DNA from: DATHTC01 sp050262775
GTDB taxonomy: Bacteria > Actinomycetota > Thermoleophilia > Gaiellales > Gaiellaceae
NCBI GenBank assembly: GCA_050262775.1
Contig: JBLNEO010000156.1
Location: 42,144-106,143, forward strand
Direction of reading: 5' to 3'
DNA: 64,000 nucleotides
In this document: piece by piece, positions 16,323-23,928 of the stretch
How positions within the stretch are numbered: position 1 is the stretch's first letter
Layout of the letters: each line of letters starts with the position of its first letter
Notes under the pieces: generated by a model
What the model saw: only the letters and a program-made list of their open reading frames with translations
What the model was told of the DNA's origin: nothing
The model's database searches: none
Translations under genes and position numbers: made by a program

Positions 16323-17098
16323 GGGGCGGCAGGGTACCGGTCGAGGGCGATGCGGACGACGTCCCCGCCCGGGCCCTCGACCTCCCGCGCGAGCAGGCCG
16401 TAGACCGGCCCGAGCGCGACGAGCCAGGGGAACAGGCGGTCGTACAGCGGTTGCCAGTTCGGCGCCAGGCGGACGACGCTGCGGTGGGCGACGCGCAGCT
16501 CGGGCGCGGCGGCCAGGAGCGACGCCAGGCGTCCGTCGTCGTACCAGCGCTGGAAGAACGCGGGGCCCTCGCCTTCGCCGTAGAGCGGCCGGTCGCGCCA
16601 CTCGTCCCGTGCCTCCCGCGCGTACGGCAGCGTCAGCACGATGCGCCCGCCGGGACGAACGACGCGCTCGAGCTCCCGCAGCGCCTGCGCGTCCCCGTCG
16701 TCGGCGACGTGCTCGAGCACGGAGATCGAGTACGCACGGTCGAACGACCCGTCCTCGAACGGCAGCGCGCGCCCGTCCGCGACCTCGAACCGCAGCCGCG
16801 GCTCCCTGCCGGCGAGGCGCCGCCACGTGTCGACCTCGGGCGCGAACGCGTCGACGCTCGTCACCTCGACCCCGCGGCGCGCGAGCGCGACCGCCACGAG
16901 CTTCGGGCTCGCGAGGTCGAGCACGCGCTCGCCCTCGCGGGCGCCGAGGTGGTCGAGCGCCCACGGCAGCTCGAGGTAGCGCGACGGGTCGAGCGGGATC
17001 ACGAGCCGGGTCACGCCCTCGCGGCGCGGCCCGCCGCGGGCGAGCGCGCGCACGCCGAGCCCGAGGCTCGTGCGGTAGAGCGTCCACCAGCCCCTCAC
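16319..17098 (-). CDS. SAM-dependent methyltransferase (class I) with altered motif I
   Basis: A 259-residue protein starting at GTG 17098 (GTGA overlap with the upstream GT2). It has the Methyltransf_11 layout: strand 1 at RVLDLASP (about 58-65), strand 2 at VTSVDAF, and strand 4 at AYSISVLEHVADDGDA, then RVVRPGGRIVLTLPY. The usual glycine-rich loop after strand 1 is replaced by DLASPKLVAVAL, so SAM binding may differ. A conserved C-terminal part (YGEGEGPAFFQRWYDDGRL) follows. The gene lies between gmd and a GT2, so it may methylate a sugar of the growing glycan. The role is inferred from context only. Confidence 0.8.
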   Translation of the reverse strand: MRGWWTLYRTSLGLGVRALARGGPRREGVTRLVIPLDPSRYLELPWALDHLGAREGERVLDLASPKLVAVALARRGVEVTSVDAFAPEVDTWRRLAGREPRLRFEVADGRALPFEDGSFDRAYSISVLEHVADDGDAQALRELERVVRPGGRIVLTLPYAREARDEWRDRPLYGEGEGPAFFQRWYDDGRLASLLAAAPELRVAHRSVVRLAPNWQPLYDRLFPWLVALGPVYGLLAREVEGPGGDVVRIALDRYPAAP

Positions 17099-17967
17099 CG
17101 CGGCCCCACCCGTCCGCGGAGCGCGTCGAACGTCGCCGCCGCGACCGCCGAGAGCCCCGCGCGGCGCCGCGACGACAGGAGCGCCTGCGCCGCGTGCGCG
17201 CCGACCGCCTCGATCCGCCGCCGCCACGTGCCGACGGGCCCGAGCGGCAGCTCGCGCTCTGCCACGAGGATGCCGTTGCGAAGGCTGTAGTAGATGCTCG
17301 ACGGCGACGACGCGCCGCCGGTGGAGGCCGAGACGCGGTGCCGGACGCGACTCGACGGCGCGACGAGCGTCCGGAGCCCGAGCCGGTGCGCGCGAAACGA
17401 CCACTCCGCGTCCTCCCAGTAGGCGAAGAGGGCCTCGTCGAAGAGGCCGACGCGCTCCCACGCCTCGCGCGGCGCGAGCAGCGCGCCGCCACATGCGCGC
17501 GGCGTGTCGAACGCCGGCCCCGGAGGGAGCGGCGGGCCGCCGTAGCCGGTGTTGCGCCCCTGGTGGCCCCGCCGCGGATCGTACGGCGCGCCCGCGTACC
17601 AGACCCGCTCGGACTCGTCGGCGAACAGGAGCTGCGGCGAGACCGAGGCCACGTCGGGCGCGAGCGCCTCGAGCAGCGGCGCGAGGAAGCCCGGCTCGAC
17701 GAGGACGTCGTTGTTGAGCGTCAGCACCTGGTCCGCGCCCCGCTCGAGCGCGCGCCGGATGCCGACGTTCATCCCGCCCGCGAAGCCGTGGTTGCGGTCG
17801 AGGCGGACGAGGTCGACGTCGGGGAACGTCACCGCAACGGCGTCGGCCGAGCCGTCGGTCGAGCCGTTGTCGACGACGAGGGGCGTCAGCGGCTCGCCTG
17901 CGAGGGAGCCGAGGCACGCGAGCGTGTCCTCGCGGCCGTTCCACGAGAGGACGACGGCGGTCGTCAA
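17095..17967 (-). CDS. GT2 family glycosyltransferase (rhamnosyltransferase-like)
   Basis: A 290-residue GT-A enzyme whose start is TTG 17967, because TTG overlaps the stop of the upstream methyltransferase as TTGA, the rule in this cluster, and gives MTTAVVLSWNGRED directly. Motifs: VVDNGSTDGSAD (about 34-45), NHGFAGGMNVGIRRAL, the metal-binding LTLNNDVLVEPGF (NND), and FAYWEDAEWSFRAH with the ED base. These fit the WcaA/rhamnosyltransferase-like branch of GT2. No membrane helices are present. A C-terminal basic helical region follows, perhaps for membrane docking. Confidence 0.9.
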   Translation of the reverse strand: MTTAVVLSWNGREDTLACLGSLAGEPLTPLVVDNGSTDGSADAVAVTFPDVDLVRLDRNHGFAGGMNVGIRRALERGADQVLTLNNDVLVEPGFLAPLLEALAPDVASVSPQLLFADESERVWYAGAPYDPRRGHQGRNTGYGGPPLPPGPAFDTPRACGGALLAPREAWERVGLFDEALFAYWEDAEWSFRAHRLGLRTLVAPSSRVRHRVSASTGGASSPSSIYYSLRNGILVAERELPLGPVGTWRRRIEAVGAHAAQALLSSRRRAGLSAVAAATFDALRGRVGPR

Positions 17968-18665
17968 CCGCGGCGGGCGAACTCGGCGATCGACCCTGCG
18001 CCGCCCGTGCGCTCGACGCGCGGGTCGGCCGCGAGCTCGCGCACGTACCGCGCGACGCCCTCGTGCACGAGCCCGTAGCGGGACGCCGGCACCGCGTCGT
18101 GGAACAGCACGGCGCCGCCGGGCCGGACGAACGGGAGCCACCGCTCCGTGTCCGCCTTCACGCCCTCGTAGCGGTGGTCGCCGTCGACGAAGAGGAGGTC
18201 GAGCGGCGCCGGGGGCGGCTCGACCGTCCGCGAGTCGGCGACGACGAGCCTCACGCGGTCCTCGACGCCGTACCGGCGCAGCGCGTCGCGGAGCGCCTCG
18301 TCGTCGGCGGGCGCGATGTCGTACGACCACAGCGTCGACCCCGCCCCGAGCGCCGATGCGAACAGCAGCGTCGAGCCGCCGCGGAACCGGCCGATCTCGG
18401 CGAACGTCGCGCCCTCGCGGCCGCGCGCGCGCCGGTAGAGCAGCGCCGCCTCGTCGACCTGCAGCGACGCGACCCCGTGGTTGAGCTGGTTCGACGAGAA
18501 CAGGAACGCGAGGTCCTCGAACCCCTCGATCGTCTCCGGCCAGGCCGTCACCCGGCGGAGCGAGATCTGCCGCGGGTCCTCGCAGACGGCGGCGTGGATC
18601 GCGTTCCGGCCGGCACCGGTGCGGCCGGCGCGGGCGAGCGCCTGCTTCACGCGGTCGCGCAGCAC
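17964..18665 (-). CDS. SAM-dependent methyltransferase (Methyltransf_24/CmcI-like)
   Basis: A 233-residue protein starting at GTG 18665. FAEIGRFRGGSTLLFASAL (about 88-106) is the motif I region of Methyltransf_24-type enzymes. The motif LLFVDGDHRYEGVKAD with DGDH, and FHDAVPAS, are characteristic of the same family and suggest a metal-assisted O-methyltransferase. A TAAGCT -10-like box lies 6 nt before the GTG and contains the TAA stop of the upstream flippase, so the mRNA is probably leaderless and the gene starts its own transcription unit with the GT2, methyltransferase, gmd and GT-C. The substrate is probably a sugar hydroxyl (inference). Confidence 0.85.
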   Translation of the reverse strand: MLRDRVKQALARAGRTGAGRNAIHAAVCEDPRQISLRRVTAWPETIEGFEDLAFLFSSNQLNHGVASLQVDEAALLYRRARGREGATFAEIGRFRGGSTLLFASALGAGSTLWSYDIAPADDEALRDALRRYGVEDRVRLVVADSRTVEPPPAPLDLLFVDGDHRYEGVKADTERWLPFVRPGGAVLFHDAVPASRYGLVHEGVARYVRELAADPRVERTGGAGSIAEFARRG

Positions 18666-18671
18666 CGCGGC

Positions 18672-18677
18672 AGCTTA
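18672..18677 (-). promoter_or_regulatory. -10-like box overlapping the flippase stop codon
   Basis: TAAGCT on the minus strand is 6 nt from the GTG at 18665. Its TAA is also the stop codon of the flippase gene, so the promoter is embedded in the preceding gene's end. Confidence 0.5.
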
Positions 18678-20171
18678 GTGCAGGGTGCGCACGTAGCCCC
18701 AGGCCTCCCGGAGCCCGGCCGGGCGCAGCAGGAGCAGCAGCGCCACGTACACCGCGAGGCCGAGCGCGGCCCCGCCGATCGGCCCGAGGAGCGCGGGCGG
18801 GACGAACGCCACGGCGGCGAGGACGCCGAGGGAGAGCGCGGCGAGGGCGACGGCGGGCAGCACGCGCCGGAGCGTCTCGGGCGAGAGCAGCGCGAGCAGC
18901 GCGACGAAGACGAGCGCCGTCGTGAGCGCGAGCGCCGCGACGATCCCGGCCATCCCGAACAGCTCACGGAGCCCCCAGGCGAGCGGGACGTGGAAGGCGA
19001 CTGCCGCCGCCGAGAGCGGCACGAGACGCCGCGGCCGGCCGCGCACGAAGAGCAGCGGGAAGGTCAGCGTCACGCCCGCCGACGCCGCCATCCACGGGGC
19101 GAGGCCGGCCACCAGGCGTCCGAGGTCGCCGCCGACGTCGCCGCCGTAGGCGTCACCGAGCACCCACCGCACGACCCGCTCGCCCGCGACGGCGAAGACG
19201 CCCGCCGCGGCCCCGACGGCCGCGAGCGCGAGCCAGGTGGTGGCGACGACGTGCCGCGCGGCGACGTCGTCGCCGAGGCCGACGCGCGTCAGCGGCACGC
19301 TCGAGACCAAGCCGAGCGAGGCCGCCGTCACCGAGACGATCCCGGACGAGATGAGGTACGCGTAGGAGAAGCTCGTCACCTCCCCGACGCCCAGGTCGGC
19401 GGTGAGGCGGACGCAGACGAGGTAGAGCACCTGGAGCGCGAGCGGCAGCACGGAGCCCCGCGCCAGGTCGCCGAATCGGCGCGCCAGCCCCGGCGGCGGC
19501 CGACGGAGCCGGCCCCGGGCGGCGAGCCGCGCGGCGGGGATCGCGAAGCCGACCGCCGCCGTCAGCGCCGACCCCCAGGCGACGGCGACGAGCCCGTCCT
19601 CGTCCACGCGGAGCAGGATCAGCGTCAGCCCGCAGACGCTCCCGAGCGCGTACCCGAGCGCGGCGGTGCCGTAGTCGTCGAGCGCCGCCAGGGCGCTCGC
19701 GGCGAGCGCGGCGAAGAGCTGCAGCACCGCGGCCGGGACGAGCCACTGGAGCGTCCGCGCCGCCGAGTCGGCCGCCGCCTGCGGCAGCGACCCCGTCAGC
19801 GCGTCGCCGATCGGGCCCGCCGCGAACGTCGAGAGGAGCACCGCCGGCACGGCGAACGCCGCGAGCGCCAGCGCGTACGCCGCGACCTCGCCGCCGAGGC
19901 TCCCCTCGAGCCGCGCCCGCGCGAGCGGCGGCTGCACGATCACGCGCAGCGACGCCGCGACGAGCGAGAGCACCATGAAGACGCCGTACGCGGCGAAGAA
20001 GCCGTCCGTCTCGGCGGTGCGGCCGAACTCGCGCGCGACGACCACGCCGACGGCCGCGGCGAGCCCCGTGACGGCCGCAAGTGAGAGTCCTGTAAGGAGT
20101 CCGCTCCGCGCAACGGACCGCGGTCTGGGCGCGATAGCCTTCGCCAACTCGACCGGGAGCTTACGGAGCAT
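18675..20171 (-). CDS. MurJ/MviN-like or Wzx-like lipid-linked glycan flippase
   Basis: About 498 residues and 12-14 hydrophobic helices. The N-terminal segment REFGRTAETDGFFAAYGVFMVLSLV resembles the MurJ/MviN first pair of helices (FGxxxxxDxFFxAF), and an arginine-rich loop RVIVQPPLARARLEG follows. It belongs to the MOP exporter superfamily and would flip a polyprenyl-linked glycan outward. The start is uncertain. ATG 20171 shares the palindrome CATG with the divergent ATG 20170. TTG 20147 (490 residues) lies 10 nt after a TAAGCT box and would avoid an overlap. A housekeeping MurJ would normally sit elsewhere, so a role in surface glycan export is more likely. Confidence 0.8.
   Translation of the reverse strand: MLRKLPVELAKAIAPRPRSVARSGLLTGLSLAAVTGLAAAVGVVVAREFGRTAETDGFFAAYGVFMVLSLVAASLRVIVQPPLARARLEGSLGGEVAAYALALAAFAVPAVLLSTFAAGPIGDALTGSLPQAAADSAARTLQWLVPAAVLQLFAALAASALAALDDYGTAALGYALGSVCGLTLILLRVDEDGLVAVAWGSALTAAVGFAIPAARLAARGRLRRPPPGLARRFGDLARGSVLPLALQVLYLVCVRLTADLGVGEVTSFSYAYLISSGIVSVTAASLGLVSSVPLTRVGLGDDVAARHVVATTWLALAAVGAAAGVFAVAGERVVRWVLGDAYGGDVGGDLGRLVAGLAPWMAASAGVTLTFPLLFVRGRPRRLVPLSAAAVAFHVPLAWGLRELFGMAGIVAALALTTALVFVALLALLSPETLRRVLPAVALAALSLGVLAAVAFVPPALLGPIGGAALGLAVYVALLLLLRPAGLREAWGYVRTLH
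20135..20140 (+). promoter_or_regulatory. -10-like box of the 20170 operon, with a short leader
   Basis: TAGCCT lies 29 nt before ATG 20170, giving a leader of about 22 nt that contains GGGAG (20155-20159), 10 nt from the start, and CGGAG adjoining it. This is one of the few transcript-starting genes here with a leader and a ribosome site. Confidence 0.45.
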
Positions 20172-21348
20172 GGACAACGACGGACCGAACGGCCTCTGGA
20201 CCGACCCGGCGCTGGAGGAGCTGCGCCGCGACTACGGCGCGATCTACGAGGGTCGCACCGTCCTCGTCACCGGCGCCGACGGGTTCATGGGCTCGCACCT
20301 CACGGAGGCGCTCGTGCACCTCGGCGCGCACGTCCACGCATTCGTGCGGGCCACCTCGAGCGGCGCGCTGAACAACATCTCGCACCTCCGCGGGCGGCTG
20401 AAGGTGCACTTCGCCGACCTCACCGACAAGCACTCGATCGACCTGCTCGTCCGCCAGGACCTGCTCGAGGCGCCAGACCGGCCGTACGTCTTCCACCTCG
20501 GCGCCCAGGCGCACGTCGGCGAGTCGTGGCACCGTCCCTACGAGACCGTGATGGCGAACACGGTCGGCACGCTGAACCTGCTCCAGTCGATCATCGACCA
20601 CGGCCTCGAGCTCGAGAAGTTCGACACCGCCGGCACGTCGGAGGAGTACGGCAACGTCCGCGAGTCGGTGGCGCACCACCATCAGTTCGACGAGGACGGG
20701 GGGCTCATCCTCCACGAGCACTCGCCGATCAACCCCAAGTCGATCTACGCGACGGCGAAGGTCGCAGCGGACTTCCTGACGCTGAACTACCACGACGCGT
20801 ACGGCCTGCCCGGGGTCGTGACGCGGATGTTCAACAACTACGGGCCCCGCCAGAACCCGCGCTACGTGACCGGGACGATCATCACGCAGGCGCTCGAGCG
20901 GCCCGACGTCGAGCTCGGGGCGATCGACCCGCTCCGCGACTTCTGCTTCTGCACCGACGGCGTCCGCGGGCACCTCACGGTGGCGGCGCACGGGACGCCC
21001 GGCGACCACTACGTCTACGGGCAGGGCGAGAACATCGCCATGGCCGACTGGGCGGCGCTGATCTTCCGCGTGGGCGCCGAGCTCGGGTACTGGCCCGAGG
21101 GGTCGCGCGAGATCGTGCAGACGCAGGCGCGGTTCCGGCCCGGGTCGAGCGACGTGATGGCCCTGCGGGTCGGCTACGAGAAGCTCAACCGCGAGACGGG
21201 CTGGGAGCCGAAGGTCTCGTGGGAGGAGGGGATCGCGCACACGATCCGCTGGTACGCCGACCACCGCGACAAGTGGATCGGCCGCGTCGACTGGCTCGGC
21301 GGCACCCGGCCGACGGTCAAGACGCGCGGCGAGACGCAGCCGGCGTGA
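20170..21348 (+). CDS. Sugar-nucleotide 4,6-dehydratase-type SDR
   Basis: A 392-residue extended SDR protein. The cofactor motif TGADGFMG is at 34-41 after a 30-residue N-terminal helix region. The active site TSEEYG (156-161) carries the Glu of the 4,6-dehydratase signature (SSEMFG in Gmd, TDEVYG in RmlB) and not the SSSVYG of C4-epimerases. YATAK gives Tyr193 and Lys197. FNNYGPRQNP and DFCFCTDGVRG follow. The nucleotide (GDP, CDP or UDP) cannot be read. It is followed directly by GDP-L-fucose synthase through a GTGA overlap. A second GDP-mannose dehydratase or a different dehydratase feeding the same branch are both possible. Confidence 0.85.
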   Translation: MDNDGPNGLWTDPALEELRRDYGAIYEGRTVLVTGADGFMGSHLTEALVHLGAHVHAFVRATSSGALNNISHLRGRLKVHFADLTDKHSIDLLVRQDLLEAPDRPYVFHLGAQAHVGESWHRPYETVMANTVGTLNLLQSIIDHGLELEKFDTAGTSEEYGNVRESVAHHHQFDEDGGLILHEHSPINPKSIYATAKVAADFLTLNYHDAYGLPGVVTRMFNNYGPRQNPRYVTGTIITQALERPDVELGAIDPLRDFCFCTDGVRGHLTVAAHGTPGDHYVYGQGENIAMADWAALIFRVGAELGYWPEGSREIVQTQARFRPGSSDVMALRVGYEKLNRETGWEPKVSWEEGIAHTIRWYADHRDKWIGRVDWLGGTRPTVKTRGETQPA

Positions 21349-22277
21349 GCACGCTCGTCACCGGCGGCGCGGGGTTCCTCGGCACGCACCTCGTCGAGCG
21401 GATGCGCGCGGACGGCGTCGAGCCGTTCGTCCCCCGGCAGCGGGACTACGACCTGACGCGCTGGGACGACGCCGAGCGGCTCTTCGCGGAGGCGCGGCCG
21501 GAGCTCGTGATCCACCTCGCCGCGGAGGTCGGCGGCATCGGCGCGAACCGGGCGAACCCGGGCCGCTACTGGTACGCGAACCTGATGATGGGCGCGCACG
21601 TCCTCGAGCTGGCGCGGCTCAACGGCACGGCGAAGGTGGTCACGCTCGGGACGATCTGCGAGTACCCGAAGTTCACGCCGGTCCCCTTCCGCGAGGAGGA
21701 CCTCTGGAACGGCTACCCGGAGGAGACGAACGCGCCGTACGGGATCGCGAAGAAGTCGATCCTCGTCGGCGCCCAGACCTACCGGCAGCAGTACGGGCTG
21801 CACGCGATCCACCTGCTGCCCGTGAACCTGTACGGGCCCGGGGACAACTTCGACCTCGAGACCTCGCACGTGATCCCGGCGCTGATCCGCAAGACGCTCG
21901 CGGCAGAGGAGGCGGGCGACCGCGAGGTCGTCCTGTGGGGCGACGGGACGCCGACGCGCGAGTTCCTCTACGTCGCCGACGCGGCCGAGGGGATCTGGGC
22001 CGCGGCCCGGCTGTACGACGACCCGGAGCCCGTGAACCTCGGCTCGGGCCGCGAGATCACGATCCGCGAGCTGGCCGAGACGATCGCCGAGCTCACCGGC
22101 TTCTCGGGCGAGCTCGTGTGGGACACGTCGAAGCCGAACGGCCAGCCGCGACGGCGCCTCGACGTCTCGCGCGCGGAGGAGCGTTTCGGCTTCCGGGCGC
22201 GGACGGACTTCCGCCAGGGGCTCGAGCGGACGATCGCCTGGTACCGGGCGCACGCCCCGGTGCATGCAGCCACCTAG
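21345..22277 (+). CDS. fcl: GDP-L-fucose synthase
   Basis: A 310-residue SDR enzyme starting at GTG 21345 (GTGA). It epimerises GDP-4-keto-6-deoxymannose at C3 and C5 and reduces it with NADPH to GDP-L-fucose. TGGAGFLG is at 6-13. The diagnostic segment TICEYPKFTPVPF has Cys105, the epimerisation residue. The catalytic Ser before it is replaced by Thr (103). Tyr132 and Lys136 lie in APYGIAKK. NLYGPGDNFDLETSHVIPAL supplies His175, the second epimerisation residue. Length and order match Fcl/WcaG. It pairs functionally with gmd at 15318-16322. The stop overlaps the next GT-C gene by 14 bases. Confidence 0.95.
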   Translation: MSTLVTGGAGFLGTHLVERMRADGVEPFVPRQRDYDLTRWDDAERLFAEARPELVIHLAAEVGGIGANRANPGRYWYANLMMGAHVLELARLNGTAKVVTLGTICEYPKFTPVPFREEDLWNGYPEETNAPYGIAKKSILVGAQTYRQQYGLHAIHLLPVNLYGPGDNFDLETSHVIPALIRKTLAAEEAGDREVVLWGDGTPTREFLYVADAAEGIWAAARLYDDPEPVNLGSGREITIRELAETIAELTGFSGELVWDTSKPNGQPRRRLDVSRAEERFGFRARTDFRQGLERTIAWYRAHAPVHAAT

Positions 22278-23928
22278 GGCCGCCGCGGCCGAGCTCGCGG
22301 GCGCCGTCCGGCGGATCGAGCTCCCGCGCGTCCTCCGCGAGCACGCCGTCGTCGCCTCGCTGTCGGGGCTCGTCGTCGTCCAGTGGGCGGCGACGCTCGC
22401 GTTCGCGCTCACCGTCCGTCACAACGGGTGGCTCTACTACCAGGGCGGCGACCAGCTCTGGCACTGGACGACGGCGTGGCTGCTGAGCCACGGCGACCTT
22501 CCGTTCACCACCATCGGCTTCGCCTGGCCAGCCGTGCTCCTGCCGATCGCCGCCGTCGCCGGCGCGCAGTTCCTCGACGGGCTGCCGGCGATCGTGCTGC
22601 TCAACGTGCTCGTGCTGCTGCCGGCGGCGGTGGTCGCGCTCTACGCGCTCGGCGCCCGCCTCGGGGGCCGGGCCGTCGGCCTCGGCGCCGCCGTCGTGTG
22701 GGTCGCGGCGCCCTGGGTCACGATCCCGCTCTTCGACCAGGACTACCACGAGAAGTGGGTCGAGCAGTTCCTGCCGCAGGCGACGGGGCTGACGGCGATG
22801 CCCGACCTGCCGGTGACGCTCGCGCTGCTGCTCGGCGGACTGCTCACGGCGCGGGCGCTCGACGACGACAGCGCCTGGGCCGGGGCGGCGGCGGGCATGG
22901 CCGTCGGCCTCGCGGTCGCGGTCAAGCCGTCCGTCGCGATCGCGCTGCCCGCCTTCGGCGTCGCGCTCGCGGTCGCCGGCCGCTGGCGCGCGCTCCTCGG
23001 GGCGCTCGGCGCCCTCGCGCTGCCGCTGCTCACGCTCGTCGTCTGGAAGGCCCGGGGCGTCGGCTACCTGCCCGCGTTCGCGTCGGGCGAGACGCACCTC
23101 GCCGCCGGCGGCGTCTTCGCACCGGTGGAGAAGTACGTCGACTGGAGCTTCGCGCAGCTGCAGCACATCGAGCGCGACCTCCGCGGCGAGTTCTTCAGCG
23201 TCCGCCTCGTCGAGGTGCTGTCGCTCGGCGGCATCGTCGCGCTCGCGCGCCGGACGGTGCCGGGCGCCGTGCTCGTCGGCGGGTGGTTCCTGCTGATCGT
23301 CGTCTTCCGCGCCGGCTCGCCGCTCTCGTCGATCGACAACGGCTCGTTCTTCCGCTACTCGATGCCGGCCTTCCCGGCGCTCTGCATCCTCGTCGCCTCG
23401 CTGCTCCTCGTGGTGCCGACGCTCGGGCGACGACTCGCGGCGGCGCCGCGCGCCCCCCGCCCCTCCCGGCGGACGTCGATCGTCGTGGTCGCCGTGCTCG
23501 CCGCCGCCTTCGCGCTCATGCTCGGCGTGACCGCCTCCGCGACGCCCGTCTCGTCGCCCGTGACCGTGCGCTGGGGCCCGACGCAGCCGCTGATCCCGGT
23601 GACCGCCGACTTCCGGCCGACGATCGGGGCGAGCGGGCGGCGCATCGTGCTGCGGTGGCAGCCGGTCGGCTCGGACCGGGCGACGAGCTTCTACCGCATC
23701 TTCCGCGGTCGGGGCGACGCGATGGATTGCAGCGACGAGGGGGGTGCGCTCTACTGCACCCTGACGATGCACGCCGTCGGGGAGACGCGTGAGCCCCGCT
23801 TCGCCGAGGTGCCCCCGGAGACGGGGCGGTGGGTGTATCGCGTCTCCGTCGCCTCCAACTGGCTCGACGATCCGACGCAGGGAGACCCGACGACGATCAG
23901 CAGGCCGGTGACCGTCGAGACGCGGTGA
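22264..23928 (+). CDS. GT-C-like membrane protein with Fn3-like extracytoplasmic tail
   Basis: A 554-residue protein starting at ATG 22264, 14 bases inside fcl. A helix at about 30-50 is followed by a loop with YYQGGDQLWHWTTAW, in which the Asp is at the GT-C catalytic position. About ten more helices run to residue 430. Residues about 425-554 are outside the membrane and resemble a fibronectin-III fold (IVLRWQPVGSD, FYRIFRG, WVYRVSVASNWL), with two cysteines in CSDEGGALYC. The tail may bind the acceptor glycan. It is co-transcribed with the fucose-nucleotide genes, so a fucosyl-type or related transfer is conceivable but unproven. Confidence 0.8.
   Translation: MQPPRAAAAELAGAVRRIELPRVLREHAVVASLSGLVVVQWAATLAFALTVRHNGWLYYQGGDQLWHWTTAWLLSHGDLPFTTIGFAWPAVLLPIAAVAGAQFLDGLPAIVLLNVLVLLPAAVVALYALGARLGGRAVGLGAAVVWVAAPWVTIPLFDQDYHEKWVEQFLPQATGLTAMPDLPVTLALLLGGLLTARALDDDSAWAGAAAGMAVGLAVAVKPSVAIALPAFGVALAVAGRWRALLGALGALALPLLTLVVWKARGVGYLPAFASGETHLAAGGVFAPVEKYVDWSFAQLQHIERDLRGEFFSVRLVEVLSLGGIVALARRTVPGAVLVGGWFLLIVVFRAGSPLSSIDNGSFFRYSMPAFPALCILVASLLLVVPTLGRRLAAAPRAPRPSRRTSIVVVAVLAAAFALMLGVTASATPVSSPVTVRWGPTQPLIPVTADFRPTIGASGRRIVLRWQPVGSDRATSFYRIFRGRGDAMDCSDEGGALYCTLTMHAVGETREPRFAEVPPETGRWVYRVSVASNWLDDPTQGDPTTISRPVTVETR

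Noticed and set aside
18063..20084. A 673-codon plus-strand frame opposite the flippase
   Set aside because: It is rich in Arg, Asp, Glu and His with no hydrophobic core and mirrors the membrane gene's codons. The flippase explains the region.
20147..20171. A clear choice of start for the flippase
   Set aside because: ATG 20171 has no ribosome site and overlaps the divergent start, and TTG 20147 has a box at a slightly long distance (10 nt). The evidence does not decide, so both are reported in the feature.
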